Shown one piece after another: positions 55,630 to 64,000 of a stretch of 64,000 nt of DNA; positions within the stretch are counted from its first letter, which is position 1, and each line of letters opens with the position of its first letter. This DNA is from Novosphingobium sp. (lineage in GTDB: Bacteria > Pseudomonadota > Alphaproteobacteria > Sphingomonadales > Sphingomonadaceae). The notes under the pieces are model-generated. The model worked only from the letters and a program-made list of their open reading frames with translations. It was not told the origin of the DNA and ran no database searches. The stretch covers positions 682,001 through 746,000 of the forward strand of contig JACKKX010000002.1 of NCBI GenBank assembly GCA_024236215.1. Direction: 5' to 3'. The translations under genes were made by a program, and so were the position numbers.

Positions 55630-56049
55630 ATGGATGAGGTTCGGCTGCGGCTGATCGAGCAGGGACTGGAGCGCGCGGCCGAAGCGCTGGGCGATATCAC
55701 CCAACCGGTGATGGCCGAGTTCTATGCCCGCTACCCCGATGCCCGCGCCAGCTTCGTGCATCATTCTCCGCTCAAGCCCGCCAGCCTTGAGGCCGAGATG
55801 GTTGGCAACACGCTTTACTACGTGATGAGCTGGTTCGAGAATCCGGTCGAGGCGCGGATCGCCTTTGACAGCTCGGTGCCGCATCACCGCGTCGCGCTCG
55901 ATGTGCCGCCGGATTGGTATCGCGGGATGATCGAGGCGTTCCTGGCGGTGGTCGAACCTGCGGCGATTGCCGACGAAGCCGATCGCGAGGCGTGGCAGGA
56001 GCTCCGCGAAGGGCTGGTGGGGCTGGTCGAACGCAACCGTTTCCTCTAG
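55630..56049 (+). CDS. Globin-like heme protein
   Basis: 139 residues, single-domain globin length. The helix pattern [26 protein letters not shown] (B-C-CD region) and [26 protein letters not shown] (proximal F helix, His85/His86) fits bacterial globins. There is no attached reductase domain. It lies 58 bp after the flavodoxin-like gene and 10 bp before tgt. A role in O2 or NO handling for the iron-dependent oxygenase is possible but not shown. Confidence 0.7.
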   Translation: MDEVRLRLIEQGLERAAEALGDITQPVMAEFYARYPDARASFVHHSPLKPASLEAEMVGNTLYYVMSWFENPVEARIAFDSSVPHHRVALDVPPDWYRGMIEAFLAVVEPAAIADEADREAWQELREGLVGLVERNRFL

Positions 56050-56059
56050 CGGGCGGGGG

Positions 56060-57187
56060 ATGACCGCCCCGCGCTTTGCATTCACTCTTCACGCCACCGA
56101 TGGAAAGGCCCGCACCGGCACGATCCGAATGATGCGCGGGGAAATCCGCACACCCGCCTTCATGCCGGTGGGGACGGCGGCCACGGTCAAGGCGATGAAG
56201 CCCGAAGGCGTCCGCGCCACCGGGGCCGACATCCTGTTGGGAAATACCTACCACCTGATGCTGCGCCCCGGGGCGGAACGGGTGGCGCGGCTGGGCGGGC
56301 TGCACAAGTTCATGAACTGGGATCGCCCGATCCTGACCGACAGCGGCGGCTACCAGGTGATGAGCCTCAGCGATCTGCGCAAGATCACAGAGGAAGGGGT
56401 GACCTTTGCCAGCCACCTCGATGGATCGCGGCATTTGCTCACCCCGGAACGCTCGATGGAGATCCAGCGCCTGCTTGGGTCTGACATCGTCATGGCCTTC
56501 GATGAGTGCCCGCGCGCAGACGCGCCGCGGGAAGTGATCGCAGCGTCCATGCGGATGAGCATGCGCTGGGCCGCGCGCAGCCGCGCCGGGTTCGATGCCG
56601 GCGAGGATCATGCCGCGCGCGCCGCTTTGTTCGGGATTCAGCAAGGCGCGCTCGATGAAAGCCTGCGCCGCGAAAGCGCCGATGCCCTGCGCGAAATCGG
56701 CTTCGACGGCTATGCCATCGGCGGGCTGGCGGTGGGCGAGGGGCAGGAGGCAATGTTCGCCACGCTTGATTTCGCGCCTGGCATGCTGCCCGAGGACAGG
56801 CCTCGCTACCTGATGGGGGTGGGCAAGCCCGACGATCTGGTCGGCGCGGTTGAGCGCGGGGTCGACATGTTCGATTGCGTTTTGCCGACGCGCTCAGGCC
56901 GCAACGGGCAGGCTTTCACCTGGAACGGCCCGGTCAATCTGCGCAACGCCCGCCACGCCGAGGATCCTGCGCCGCTTGAGGAGCGCTGTCCCTGCGATGC
57001 CTGCACCAAGTATGGCCGCGCCTATCTGCACCATCTGATCAAAAGCGGCGAAATCCTCGGCGCGATGCTGCTGACCGAGCACAATCTGACCTTCTACCAG
57101 CAATTGATGGCCGGAATGCGCGATGCAATCGCCGGGGGGCGTTTTGCGGCCTTTGCGACGGATTTCCGACGAGGCTATTTGGGTTAG
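56060..57187 (+). CDS. tgt: tRNA-guanine transglycosylase
   Basis: 375 residues from ATG 56060. Catalytic [37 protein letters not shown] and the zinc site CPCDACTKY...H with C-terminal [25 protein letters not shown] identify Tgt. It exchanges guanine 34 for preQ1 in GUN tRNAs. It is only 10 bp after the globin gene and may be partly expressed from that operon; queA lies 3.1 kb upstream. Confidence 0.97.
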   Translation: MTAPRFAFTLHATDGKARTGTIRMMRGEIRTPAFMPVGTAATVKAMKPEGVRATGADILLGNTYHLMLRPGAERVARLGGLHKFMNWDRPILTDSGGYQVMSLSDLRKITEEGVTFASHLDGSRHLLTPERSMEIQRLLGSDIVMAFDECPRADAPREVIAASMRMSMRWAARSRAGFDAGEDHAARAALFGIQQGALDESLRRESADALREIGFDGYAIGGLAVGEGQEAMFATLDFAPGMLPEDRPRYLMGVGKPDDLVGAVERGVDMFDCVLPTRSGRNGQAFTWNGPVNLRNARHAEDPAPLEERCPCDACTKYGRAYLHHLIKSGEILGAMLLTEHNLTFYQQLMAGMRDAIAGGRFAAFATDFRRGYLG

Positions 57188-57861
57188 CCGTCAAACCCGA
57201 CGAACCGCGCAGCCTCGGCCACGCTTTTGCGTTCGGAAACCACCGCGTTGGCAGGAAAGCCTTCGTCCGGCCAGCCTAGCGCCACGGCCTTCATAATCAC
57301 CTGATCCTCGGGAATGCCTGCGTGTTCGCGCACCACCGGGCTTTGCATGATCCCTTGGCTGTTGATCACGCAGCCAAGCCCGCGCGACCAGGCGGCGTTG
57401 ACCAGCGCCGTCGTCACCGCGCCGCAATCGAAGGCGGTATCGTCGCTGTCGGCCAGCTCCCGGTCGTAGCTGACGATCACGCAGACCGGGGCATCGAACT
57501 GGCGAAAGCCGCGCAGCACCCAGTCGAGCCGGGCCTCCTTGTCGTCGCGGGCGATGCCCATGGCAGCGAACAGCTGCTTGGCAACGCCGATCTGGCGCTC
57601 GCGATGCACGCCTTCAAAGGCATGGCCGGTGCGGAATTCGCGGCTGTGCGGCACGCCCGCCAGGTTGCGCTCGGTGTTGCCGGCACGGATCCGGTCAAGC
57701 GGTTCGCCGGTCAGAACGTGAAAGTGCCAGGGCTGGGTGTTCATCGAACTGGGCGCGCGTATCGCCAGTGCCAGCACTTCTTCGATCAGGGCGCGGGGAA
57801 CCGGCTTGTCCAGATAGCCCCGGATCGAGCGGCGACCGAGGACGACTTGATCGTATTCCAT
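57184..57861 (-). CDS. Nitroreductase family protein
   Basis: 225 residues from ATG 57861. FMN motif [47 protein letters not shown], later [23 protein letters not shown] and [20 protein letters not shown]. It is closest to NADPH-dependent nitroreductases with C-terminal GYPDE-type motifs. The substrate is unknown. It overlaps the tgt stop tail-to-tail. Confidence 0.9.
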   Translation of the reverse strand: MEYDQVVLGRRSIRGYLDKPVPRALIEEVLALAIRAPSSMNTQPWHFHVLTGEPLDRIRAGNTERNLAGVPHSREFRTGHAFEGVHRERQIGVAKQLFAAMGIARDDKEARLDWVLRGFRQFDAPVCVIVSYDRELADSDDTAFDCGAVTTALVNAAWSRGLGCVINSQGIMQSPVVREHAGIPEDQVIMKAVALGWPDEGFPANAVVSERKSVAEAARFVGFDG

Positions 57862-57918
57862 GCATTCCCCCAAAAGCTTTGGCGGGCATGTTAACCGCTC
57901 GCTTAAGAGGTGCAAACG

Positions 57919-57947
57919 AAAAGGGCGGCCGCTTAGGACCGCCCTTT
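57919..57947 (-). terminator. Intrinsic terminator of rpsD
   Basis: On the minus strand AAAGGGCGG...CCGCCCTTTT forms a strong hairpin followed by TTTTCGTTT. It lies 21 bp after the rpsD stop and separates it from the nitroreductase. Confidence 0.8.
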
Positions 57948-57967
57948 CGCAATTTCTTGGCGCCGGA

Positions 57968-58582
57968 TCAGCGCGAGTAGAATTCGACCACCAGGTTCGG
58001 TTCCATCTTCACCGGATAGGGCACTTCGTCGAGCGAGGGAACGCGCACGAAGGTAGCCTTGTCGGTGCCGTCGGTGGCGACGTATTCGGGCACTTCACGC
58101 TCGGGCAGGCTTTGCGCTTCGGCGATCAGGGCCATGTCCTTGGCCTTCTTGCCCAGGCTGATCACGTCACCGGGGCGCACGCGGCGGCTGGCGATGTTGC
58201 ACTTCACGCCGTTGACCCAGATGTGGCCGTGGCTGACGATCTGGCGGGCCGAGAAGATGGTTGGCGCGAACTTGGCGCGATAGACCACCATGTCGAGCCG
58301 CTGCTCGAGCAGGCCGATCAGGTTCTGACCGGTGTCGCCCTTCATGCGGCTGGCTTCCTGATAGGTACGCTTGAACTGCTTTTCGGTGACGTCGCCGTAA
58401 TAGCCCTTGAGCTTCTGCTTGGCGCGCAGCTGGATGCCGTAGTCCGAGAGCTTGCCCTTGCGGCGCTGGCCGTGCTGGCCGGGGCCGTAGGAGCGGCGGT
58501 TGACCGAGCTCTTGGGACGACCCCAGATGTTCTCGCCCATCCGGCGATCGATCTTGTACTTCGACGAATTGCGCTTCGACAT
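57968..58582 (-). CDS. rpsD: 30S ribosomal protein S4
   Basis: 204 residues. The start [41 protein letters not shown] and the S4 RNA-binding domain ([34 protein letters not shown]) are typical. It lies alone, as usual for many alphaproteobacteria, with its own terminator. The 154-bp region upstream (58583-58736) shows no gene. Confidence 0.98.
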   Translation of the reverse strand: MSKRNSSKYKIDRRMGENIWGRPKSSVNRRSYGPGQHGQRRKGKLSDYGIQLRAKQKLKGYYGDVTEKQFKRTYQEASRMKGDTGQNLIGLLEQRLDMVVYRAKFAPTIFSARQIVSHGHIWVNGVKCNIASRRVRPGDVISLGKKAKDMALIAEAQSLPEREVPEYVATDGTDKATFVRVPSLDEVPYPVKMEPNLVVEFYSR

Positions 58583-58736
58583 GGCGCGTCTGGTCCTTCA
58601 ATTTGCGTGCCAGGCACTGTGCCCCGCTTCTGGTCCGGAACCGCACCGCCCGACCTGCTGCCGGACGCGACCAAGGCTTCACCGGAGTGCCTGGTCAATT
58701 GCGAAGGCGCGCCTATTGCTGCACCGCCGCGAAAAG

Positions 58737-59468
58737 TCAAGGCTTGCGTAGCCCTTTGCCGAGCGAGGACAGCACCCCGCGCATGGTCCGCACCTCAAGG
58801 TGGTTCCAGCCGGGCTTGGTCAGCATGTTGCGCAGGGTGCGGCGGGTGGCGGCGGCGCGGCTGGGGGGGCGGAAATAGCCGGTCGGTTCCAACAGCGCCT
58901 CGAACTGGGCAATCATTCCTTCAAGCTCGTCCTGAGGGGCAGGGGGAAGCAGCTCTTCGATGGTCGGCTGCTCCAGCTCCGCCTGTTTGGACCATTCATA
59001 GGCCAGCAGAATAACCGCCTGGGCGAGGTTGAGCGAACCGAACTCGGGATTGATCGGCACGGTCACAATCGCGCGGGCCAGTGCCACGTCGTCGGTTTCC
59101 AGGCCCGAACGCTCTGGGCCGAAGACGTAGGCCGAGCGGCCCGGCTCGGAATGCACCAGCAACGCCGCCTGCTCGGGCGTCAGCACCGGCTTGGTCACCC
59201 CGCGCTTGCGCACGGTGGTGGCATAGACGTGAGCGCAGTCCGCCACGGCGTCGGCCAGGGTTTCAAACACTTCGGCCTGTTCCAGCACCACATCCGCGCC
59301 AGCCGCCGCCGGCCCCGCACTGGGATTGGGCCAGCCGTCACGCGGGGAAACCAGCCGCATCTCGGCCAGTCCGAAGTTGAGCATCGCCCGCGCTGCCTTG
59401 CCGATATTCTCGCCTAGCTGAGGACGGACGAGAACGATGACGGGTTTGCGATCAGTTCTTGCCGGCAT
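58737..59468 (-). CDS. trmJ: tRNA (Cm32/Um32) methyltransferase-like SPOUT protein
   Basis: 243 residues from ATG 59468. SPOUT motifs: [81 protein letters not shown]. The C-terminal basic tail ([19 protein letters not shown]) fits TrmJ. It methylates ribose 32 of tRNAs using SAM. Its start overlaps nrdR by 17 bp; it is the last gene of the rpiB-glyA-nrdR operon. Confidence 0.9.
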   Translation of the reverse strand: MPARTDRKPVIVLVRPQLGENIGKAARAMLNFGLAEMRLVSPRDGWPNPSAGPAAAGADVVLEQAEVFETLADAVADCAHVYATTVRKRGVTKPVLTPEQAALLVHSEPGRSAYVFGPERSGLETDDVALARAIVTVPINPEFGSLNLAQAVILLAYEWSKQAELEQPTIEELLPPAPQDELEGMIAQFEALLEPTGYFRPPSRAAATRRTLRNMLTKPGWNHLEVRTMRGVLSSLGKGLRKP

Positions 59469-59913
59469 CGCGAACCGTACTGGCGAATTCCTCGAAGTCC
59501 CTCGCTTCGGTGAAATCGCGGTAGACGCTGGCGAAGCGTATGTAGGCGACCGAATCAAGCTTGCGCAGCCCTTCCATGACCATTTCGCCGATCGCCTTGG
59601 ATGCGATTTCGTTTTCGCCCAGTGTTTCGATCTGGCGCTGTACCCCGGTGACCAGCTGATCGAGCCGCTCTTGCGCCAGGCCGCGCTTGCGGCAGGCGAG
59701 CGCGACCGATTGTTCGATCTTGGCGCGGTCGAATGTCTCGCGCTTGTCGTCGCTCTTGACCACGGTGATCTCGCGCAGCTGCACCCTCTCGAAGGTGGTG
59801 AAGCGTGCGCCGCAGCTATCGCACTGGCGGCGGCGGCGGATCGCGGTGTTGTCCTCGGTGGGGCGCGAATCCTTTACCTGGCTGTCATCGTGGGCGCAGA
59901 ACGGGCAACGCAC
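59452..59913 (-). CDS. nrdR: Transcriptional repressor NrdR
   Basis: 153 residues. Zinc ribbon [42 protein letters not shown] and ATP-cone [32 protein letters not shown] are diagnostic. It senses nucleotides and represses ribonucleotide reductase genes, none of which is in this window. The ATG immediately follows the stop of the small membrane protein. Confidence 0.97.
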   Translation of the reverse strand: MRCPFCAHDDSQVKDSRPTEDNTAIRRRRQCDSCGARFTTFERVQLREITVVKSDDKRETFDRAKIEQSVALACRKRGLAQERLDQLVTGVQRQIETLGENEIASKAIGEMVMEGLRKLDSVAYIRFASVYRDFTEARDFEEFASTVRDAGKN

Positions 59914-60114
59914 TTACGGGCGCAACCGTTTGTAGAGCGTGAAGCCCGCGCCGATCAGCAAACCCACCGGCCAGGTCACCACCGGAAGCACCGCCCCGGC
60001 AACCGCGCCAATCGCCGCGCCGGTCAGCACCGGGCCGGTCGAGGGATGCTTCATCCCCTGTTTGGCCATTCCAACCACTTCGTCCTTGGCATCGCCGATC
60101 AGATCGTCGCTCAT
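59914..60114 (-). CDS. Small membrane protein between glyA and nrdR
   Basis: 66 residues: MSDDLIGDAKDEVVG, then a Gly/Ala/Val-rich segment TGAAIGAVAGAVLPVVTW and a second hydrophobic stretch PVGLLIGAGFTLY ending KRLRP. It probably forms one or two membrane passes with glycine-zipper packing. GGAGG lies 9 bp upstream, inside the glyA end. It begins 4 bp after the glyA stop and ends right at the nrdR start. The function is unknown; it may be an inserted small gene or a conserved operon member. Confidence 0.65.
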   Translation of the reverse strand: MSDDLIGDAKDEVVGMAKQGMKHPSTGPVLTGAAIGAVAGAVLPVVTWPVGLLIGAGFTLYKRLRP

Positions 60115-60118
60115 CGCA

Positions 60119-61414
<1,296 letters not shown>

Positions 61415-61428
61415 CGGTGGGCAGGCCT

Positions 61429-61866
61429 TCAAATGCTGGGGGACGAGAGCTTGTCGACGCGCGGGCCGTGACGACCGCCGCCGAAAGGAGTGGCAAGGAA
61501 GGCGTCGAGGCAGGCCTTGGCCATGTCGACTCCGGTCAGCCGCGCGCCGATTGCGATCACGTTGGCATCGTTATGCTCGCGCGCAAGGGCGGCAGAGAGC
61601 GGCTCGGAAACCAGCGCGCAGCGGCAAGCCGGATTGCGGTTGACCGCGATCGAAATGCCGATTCCCGATCCACACAGCGCCACCCCGCGCTCCGCCGTGC
61701 CATCGGCGACGACTGCCGCAAGCTTGTAGCCATAGTCGGGATAATCGACCCGTTCGGTGGTCTCGGGGCCGAGATCGGCCACCTCATGGCCCAGGCCGAT
61801 CAGATATTCGCGCAGTTCGGCCTTGAGCTCGACGGCGGCGTGATCGGAAGCGATGGCGATGCGCAT
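61429..61866 (-). CDS. rpiB: Ribose-5-phosphate isomerase B
   Basis: 145 residues. Motifs [54 protein letters not shown] and [16 protein letters not shown] match RpiB (not RpiA). It interconverts ribose-5-P and ribulose-5-P. It is the first gene of the rpiB-glyA-small ORF-nrdR-trmJ operon. Confidence 0.96.
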   Translation of the reverse strand: MRIAIASDHAAVELKAELREYLIGLGHEVADLGPETTERVDYPDYGYKLAAVVADGTAERGVALCGSGIGISIAVNRNPACRCALVSEPLSAALAREHNDANVIAIGARLTGVDMAKACLDAFLATPFGGGRHGPRVDKLSSPSI

Positions 61867-62022
61867 GGGCGGCCCTGAACTGGCTGGGGAATCGGTGCGC
61901 CCCCCTTAGTCGCGAGCGGCTTGCAATTCCAGTGCGCGCTTGGGCGGGTTCCACAAGCCCGGGTTTGACATTGCCCGCGCCCGATCCCAGCCTGCGTTCC
62001 TGGGCAAGGGTGGAGAAGCGGA

Positions 62023-63720
62023 ATGAGGGCTTGGCTGGGACTGGTCGCGGCATTGGTAATGGGCGTCATCCTGGCGATCTTGGCCACCACGCCGCCCGCG
62101 CCGCGCGATCCCAAACTGACCCAGGGCCTGTTCGATCTGCCCCGCGCCGAAGCCGATCTGCGCCGCATCGCCCGCGCGCCGCATCCTACCGGATCGGCGG
62201 AAAGCGCCCTGGTCCGAGGGTTCCTTGCCGGGGAAATGGCCCGGATCGGCATGGAAGTGAGCACGCGCGAGGGCGTTCTTGACGCGAAATCGACGCAGCG
62301 CCTCAACAAGTGGAGTGGACGCAGCGATCCTCCGGCGGCGACGGTCAACCTGGTCGGCGTGCTGCCGGGCCGCGATCGCGCGGCGCCTGCGGTGCTGCTG
62401 ATGGCGCACCACGATTCGGTCTGGGGCTCACCCGGCGCGAGCGATGACGGGGCAGGGGTAGTCACCGCGCTCGAGGTAGCCCGGCAGGTCGCCGCCAAGG
62501 GACCACCGCCGCGGGATCTAATCGTGCTGCTGACCGATGGTGAGGAGCTGGGCCTGCAAGGTGCAGCGCAGTTCTTTGCCGGTGATCCGCTGCTTGGACA
62601 TGTCGGCGCGGTGATCAATATGGAGGCACGCGGAGGTGGTGGGCGGACCACCCTATTCCAAACCTCAGCGAACAACGGCGAGGCGGTAGCAGCCTATGCC
62701 CGCGCGGTACATCACCCCGGCGGATCCTCGCTTGCGGCCTACATCTACTCTGTTCTGCCCAACGATACCGACCTGACCCCGGCGCTCAAGGGCGACTGGG
62801 CGGCATGGAATTTTGCCTTCATCGGCCGTCCGGGACTCTACCATTCGCCCAAGGCCACCCCCGAAGCGCTCGATCTGGGCGCGTTGCAGGATATGGGCTG
62901 GCAGGTATCCGAATTGACCCAGGCGCTGCTCGCCGCGCCGGAGCTGCCCGGCAAGGCCCCCGATGTGGTGTTTTTCGACCTGTTCGGAATGCTGCTGCTG
63001 TCATGGCCGGCCTGGCTTGGCTGGGCGATGCTGGGTCTGGCGGCGGGCGGCCTGGTGCTGGCAGCGAACCGCGAAGGCAATCTGCGCGCACTCGGCAGCG
63101 GAGCGGGGCGGATGGTGAGCCTGATCGCGCTGGCGGCGGCAGCGCTCTACACGCTCAATCTGGCTTCGGGCGCGGGCCAGGGGGCTAATTACTACGACCG
63201 GCTGGCGGCAATTCCCTTGCTTGAGGTGATGGTGCTGCTCGCCGCGCTCGGCTGCTTCATGGTGGTTCTGGGCAAGGGCTTCGCCGGAGCGGCCCGCCAG
63301 GCCGGAGCCGCGCTGCCTCTGCTGGTGATTGCCGCAGCGATGCAGGGGATCGCGCCCACCGCAGCCTATGTCGCGGTGGTGCCGGTCATGGTCGGTGCTG
63401 TGGCGCTGGTCCTCGGGGAGGTGCTTGCCAAGCCCGCTGCAACCCTGGCTTGCGCCGCGCTGGCAGGGCCGATCGTGGGCTACCAGCTCGCGCTGGGCCA
63501 CCAGCTGATGCAGGGGGTGGGGCCAACATTGCCCTCGGCAGCTGCGCTTCCGCTCGCGCTTGGTGCGTTGGTTATCTTGCCGCTGTGGCCGGGAACCAGC
63601 ACCCGTACCGCAACCCTCACCGGACTGGCGCTGCTTGGTGCCGCGCTGGCGGTTGCCCTTTGGGTGCGGCTCGATCCCATGGCCGATACGGTGGCGATCT
63701 ATTCGCTCGCCAGCCGGTGA
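62023..63720 (+). CDS. M28-family membrane-anchored metallopeptidase
   Basis: 565 residues with an N-terminal membrane segment (WLGLVAALVMGVILAILATT). The peptidase domain (about 40-310) carries VLLMAHHDSVWG, GASDDGAGV, TDGEELGLQGAA and a YIYSVLPNDTDL segment, the zinc-site layout of family M28. After about residue 320 there are seven or eight membrane helices. It acts probably on peptides at the membrane/periplasm; the substrate is unknown. Confidence 0.88.
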   Translation: MRAWLGLVAALVMGVILAILATTPPAPRDPKLTQGLFDLPRAEADLRRIARAPHPTGSAESALVRGFLAGEMARIGMEVSTREGVLDAKSTQRLNKWSGRSDPPAATVNLVGVLPGRDRAAPAVLLMAHHDSVWGSPGASDDGAGVVTALEVARQVAAKGPPPRDLIVLLTDGEELGLQGAAQFFAGDPLLGHVGAVINMEARGGGGRTTLFQTSANNGEAVAAYARAVHHPGGSSLAAYIYSVLPNDTDLTPALKGDWAAWNFAFIGRPGLYHSPKATPEALDLGALQDMGWQVSELTQALLAAPELPGKAPDVVFFDLFGMLLLSWPAWLGWAMLGLAAGGLVLAANREGNLRALGSGAGRMVSLIALAAAALYTLNLASGAGQGANYYDRLAAIPLLEVMVLLAALGCFMVVLGKGFAGAARQAGAALPLLVIAAAMQGIAPTAAYVAVVPVMVGAVALVLGEVLAKPAATLACAALAGPIVGYQLALGHQLMQGVGPTLPSAAALPLALGALVILPLWPGTSTRTATLTGLALLGAALAVALWVRLDPMADTVAIYSLASR

Positions 63721-63727
63721 TATGAAT

Positions 63728-63749
63728 AGGCCCCGCCGAAGCAGGGCCT
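63728..63749 (-). terminator. Intrinsic terminator downstream of rpoD
   Basis: The hairpin AGGCCCTGC...GCGGGGCCT with a TTCG loop lies 8 bp past the rpoD stop on the minus strand. It could also end the facing M28 peptidase transcript. Confidence 0.65.
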
Positions 63750-63756
63750 TGCCGAA

Positions 63757-64000
63757 TTACTGATCGAGGAAAGAGCGCATCTTCCTTGACCGGCTCGGGT
63801 GCTTGAGCTTCCTCAGCGCCTTAGCTTCGATCTGGCGGATACGTTCGCGGGTAACCGAGAACTGCTGACCGACTTCTTCGAGCGTGTGATCGGTGTTCAT
63901 CCCGATCCCGAAGCGCATGCGCAGCACGCGTTCCTCGCGCGGGGTGAGCGAAGCCAAGACCCGGGTGACAGTCTCCTTGAGGTTGGCCTGAATCGCGGCA
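63757..64000 (-). CDS. rpoD: RNA polymerase sigma factor RpoD, C-terminal part (cut by window edge)
   Basis: The frame is open to the window end and closes at 63757. The visible 80 residues are region 4 of primary sigma factor: [53 protein letters not shown] and the C-terminal LDQ. The DNA-binding helix-turn-helix for the -35 element is intact. The rest lies to the right, outside the window. Confidence 0.96.
   Translation of the reverse strand, partial: AAIQANLKETVTRVLASLTPREERVLRMRFGIGMNTDHTLEEVGQQFSVTRERIRQIEAKALRKLKHPSRSRKMRSFLDQ

Overview
The window is GC-rich, densely packed chromosomal DNA. Its gene content and neighbourhoods point to an alphaproteobacterium of the order Sphingomonadales (a Novosphingobium/Sphingobium/Erythrobacter-like organism). 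The supporting features are the imuB-dnaE2 mutasome, the phoR/pstSCAB/phoU/phoB block with a DUF2490 outer-membrane gene inside it, DUF6151 and DUF2177 proteins, a DUF3333-type PstA, a Coq4 homologue, a carotenoid cleavage oxygenase, and dispersed inverted repeats of types common in this order. The genus cannot be named from the sequence alone. No prophage, transposase, rRNA operon or CRISPR array was seen.

Layout. 1-4204: end of imuB and complete dnaE2 (SOS translesion synthesis), the latter carrying an in-frame repeat insertion. 4246-5136: alpha/beta hydrolase. 5137-5482: non-coding, with a long inverted repeat. 5483-13415: phosphate regulon (phoB, phoU, pstB, pstA, pstC, pstS, phoR, plus a divergent DUF2490 gene) with clear Pho-box signals. 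13490-13684: two tRNA-Glu genes. 13762-18834: recJ, then poorly characterised genes, one apparently frameshifted and one with an AHH nuclease motif. 18831-23193: nitronate monooxygenase-like protein and a giant GH18/NodB/GT2 fusion. 23269-28515: a compact Fe-alcohol dehydrogenase/DUF3604/DUF1254 operon divergent from a Crp/Fnr regulator. 28488-30346: amidohydrolase and SDR. 30343-33004: leuA with a candidate leucine leader peptide, and trhO. 33100-37302: serine hydrolase, thioesterase, epoxide hydrolase and amino acid permease. 37949-41373: ilvC and ilvBN, the latter preceded by hairpins. 41526-43928: miaA, serB and a ferric-reductase-like membrane protein. 44043-46053: coq4, nitroreductase and DUF3052. 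46054-49352: purL and two membrane proteins. 49415-52917: xseB, ispA, coaD, a cyclophilin and queA. 52914-56049: a TetR-controlled carotenoid oxygenase/flavodoxin/globin module lying between queA and tgt. 56060-63720: tgt, nitroreductase, rpsD, the rpiB-glyA-small ORF-nrdR-trmJ operon and an M28 peptidase. 63757-64000: 3' end of rpoD.

How the genes work together. The phosphate block is a self-contained sensing/uptake system: PhoR/PhoB control the PstSCAB importer, with PhoU as the link. ilvBN, ilvC and leuA form the branched-chain amino acid route, and candidate attenuation elements precede ilvB and leuA. queA and tgt are the last steps of queuosine tRNA modification but are separated by the TetR/carotenoid oxygenase module. 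The most unusual items are the in-frame palindromic insertion in dnaE2, the TetR-operator-carotenoid oxygenase-globin module, the DUF1254/DUF3604/Fe-ADH operon with its own Crp-family regulator, the three-domain polysaccharide enzyme, and the leuA leader.
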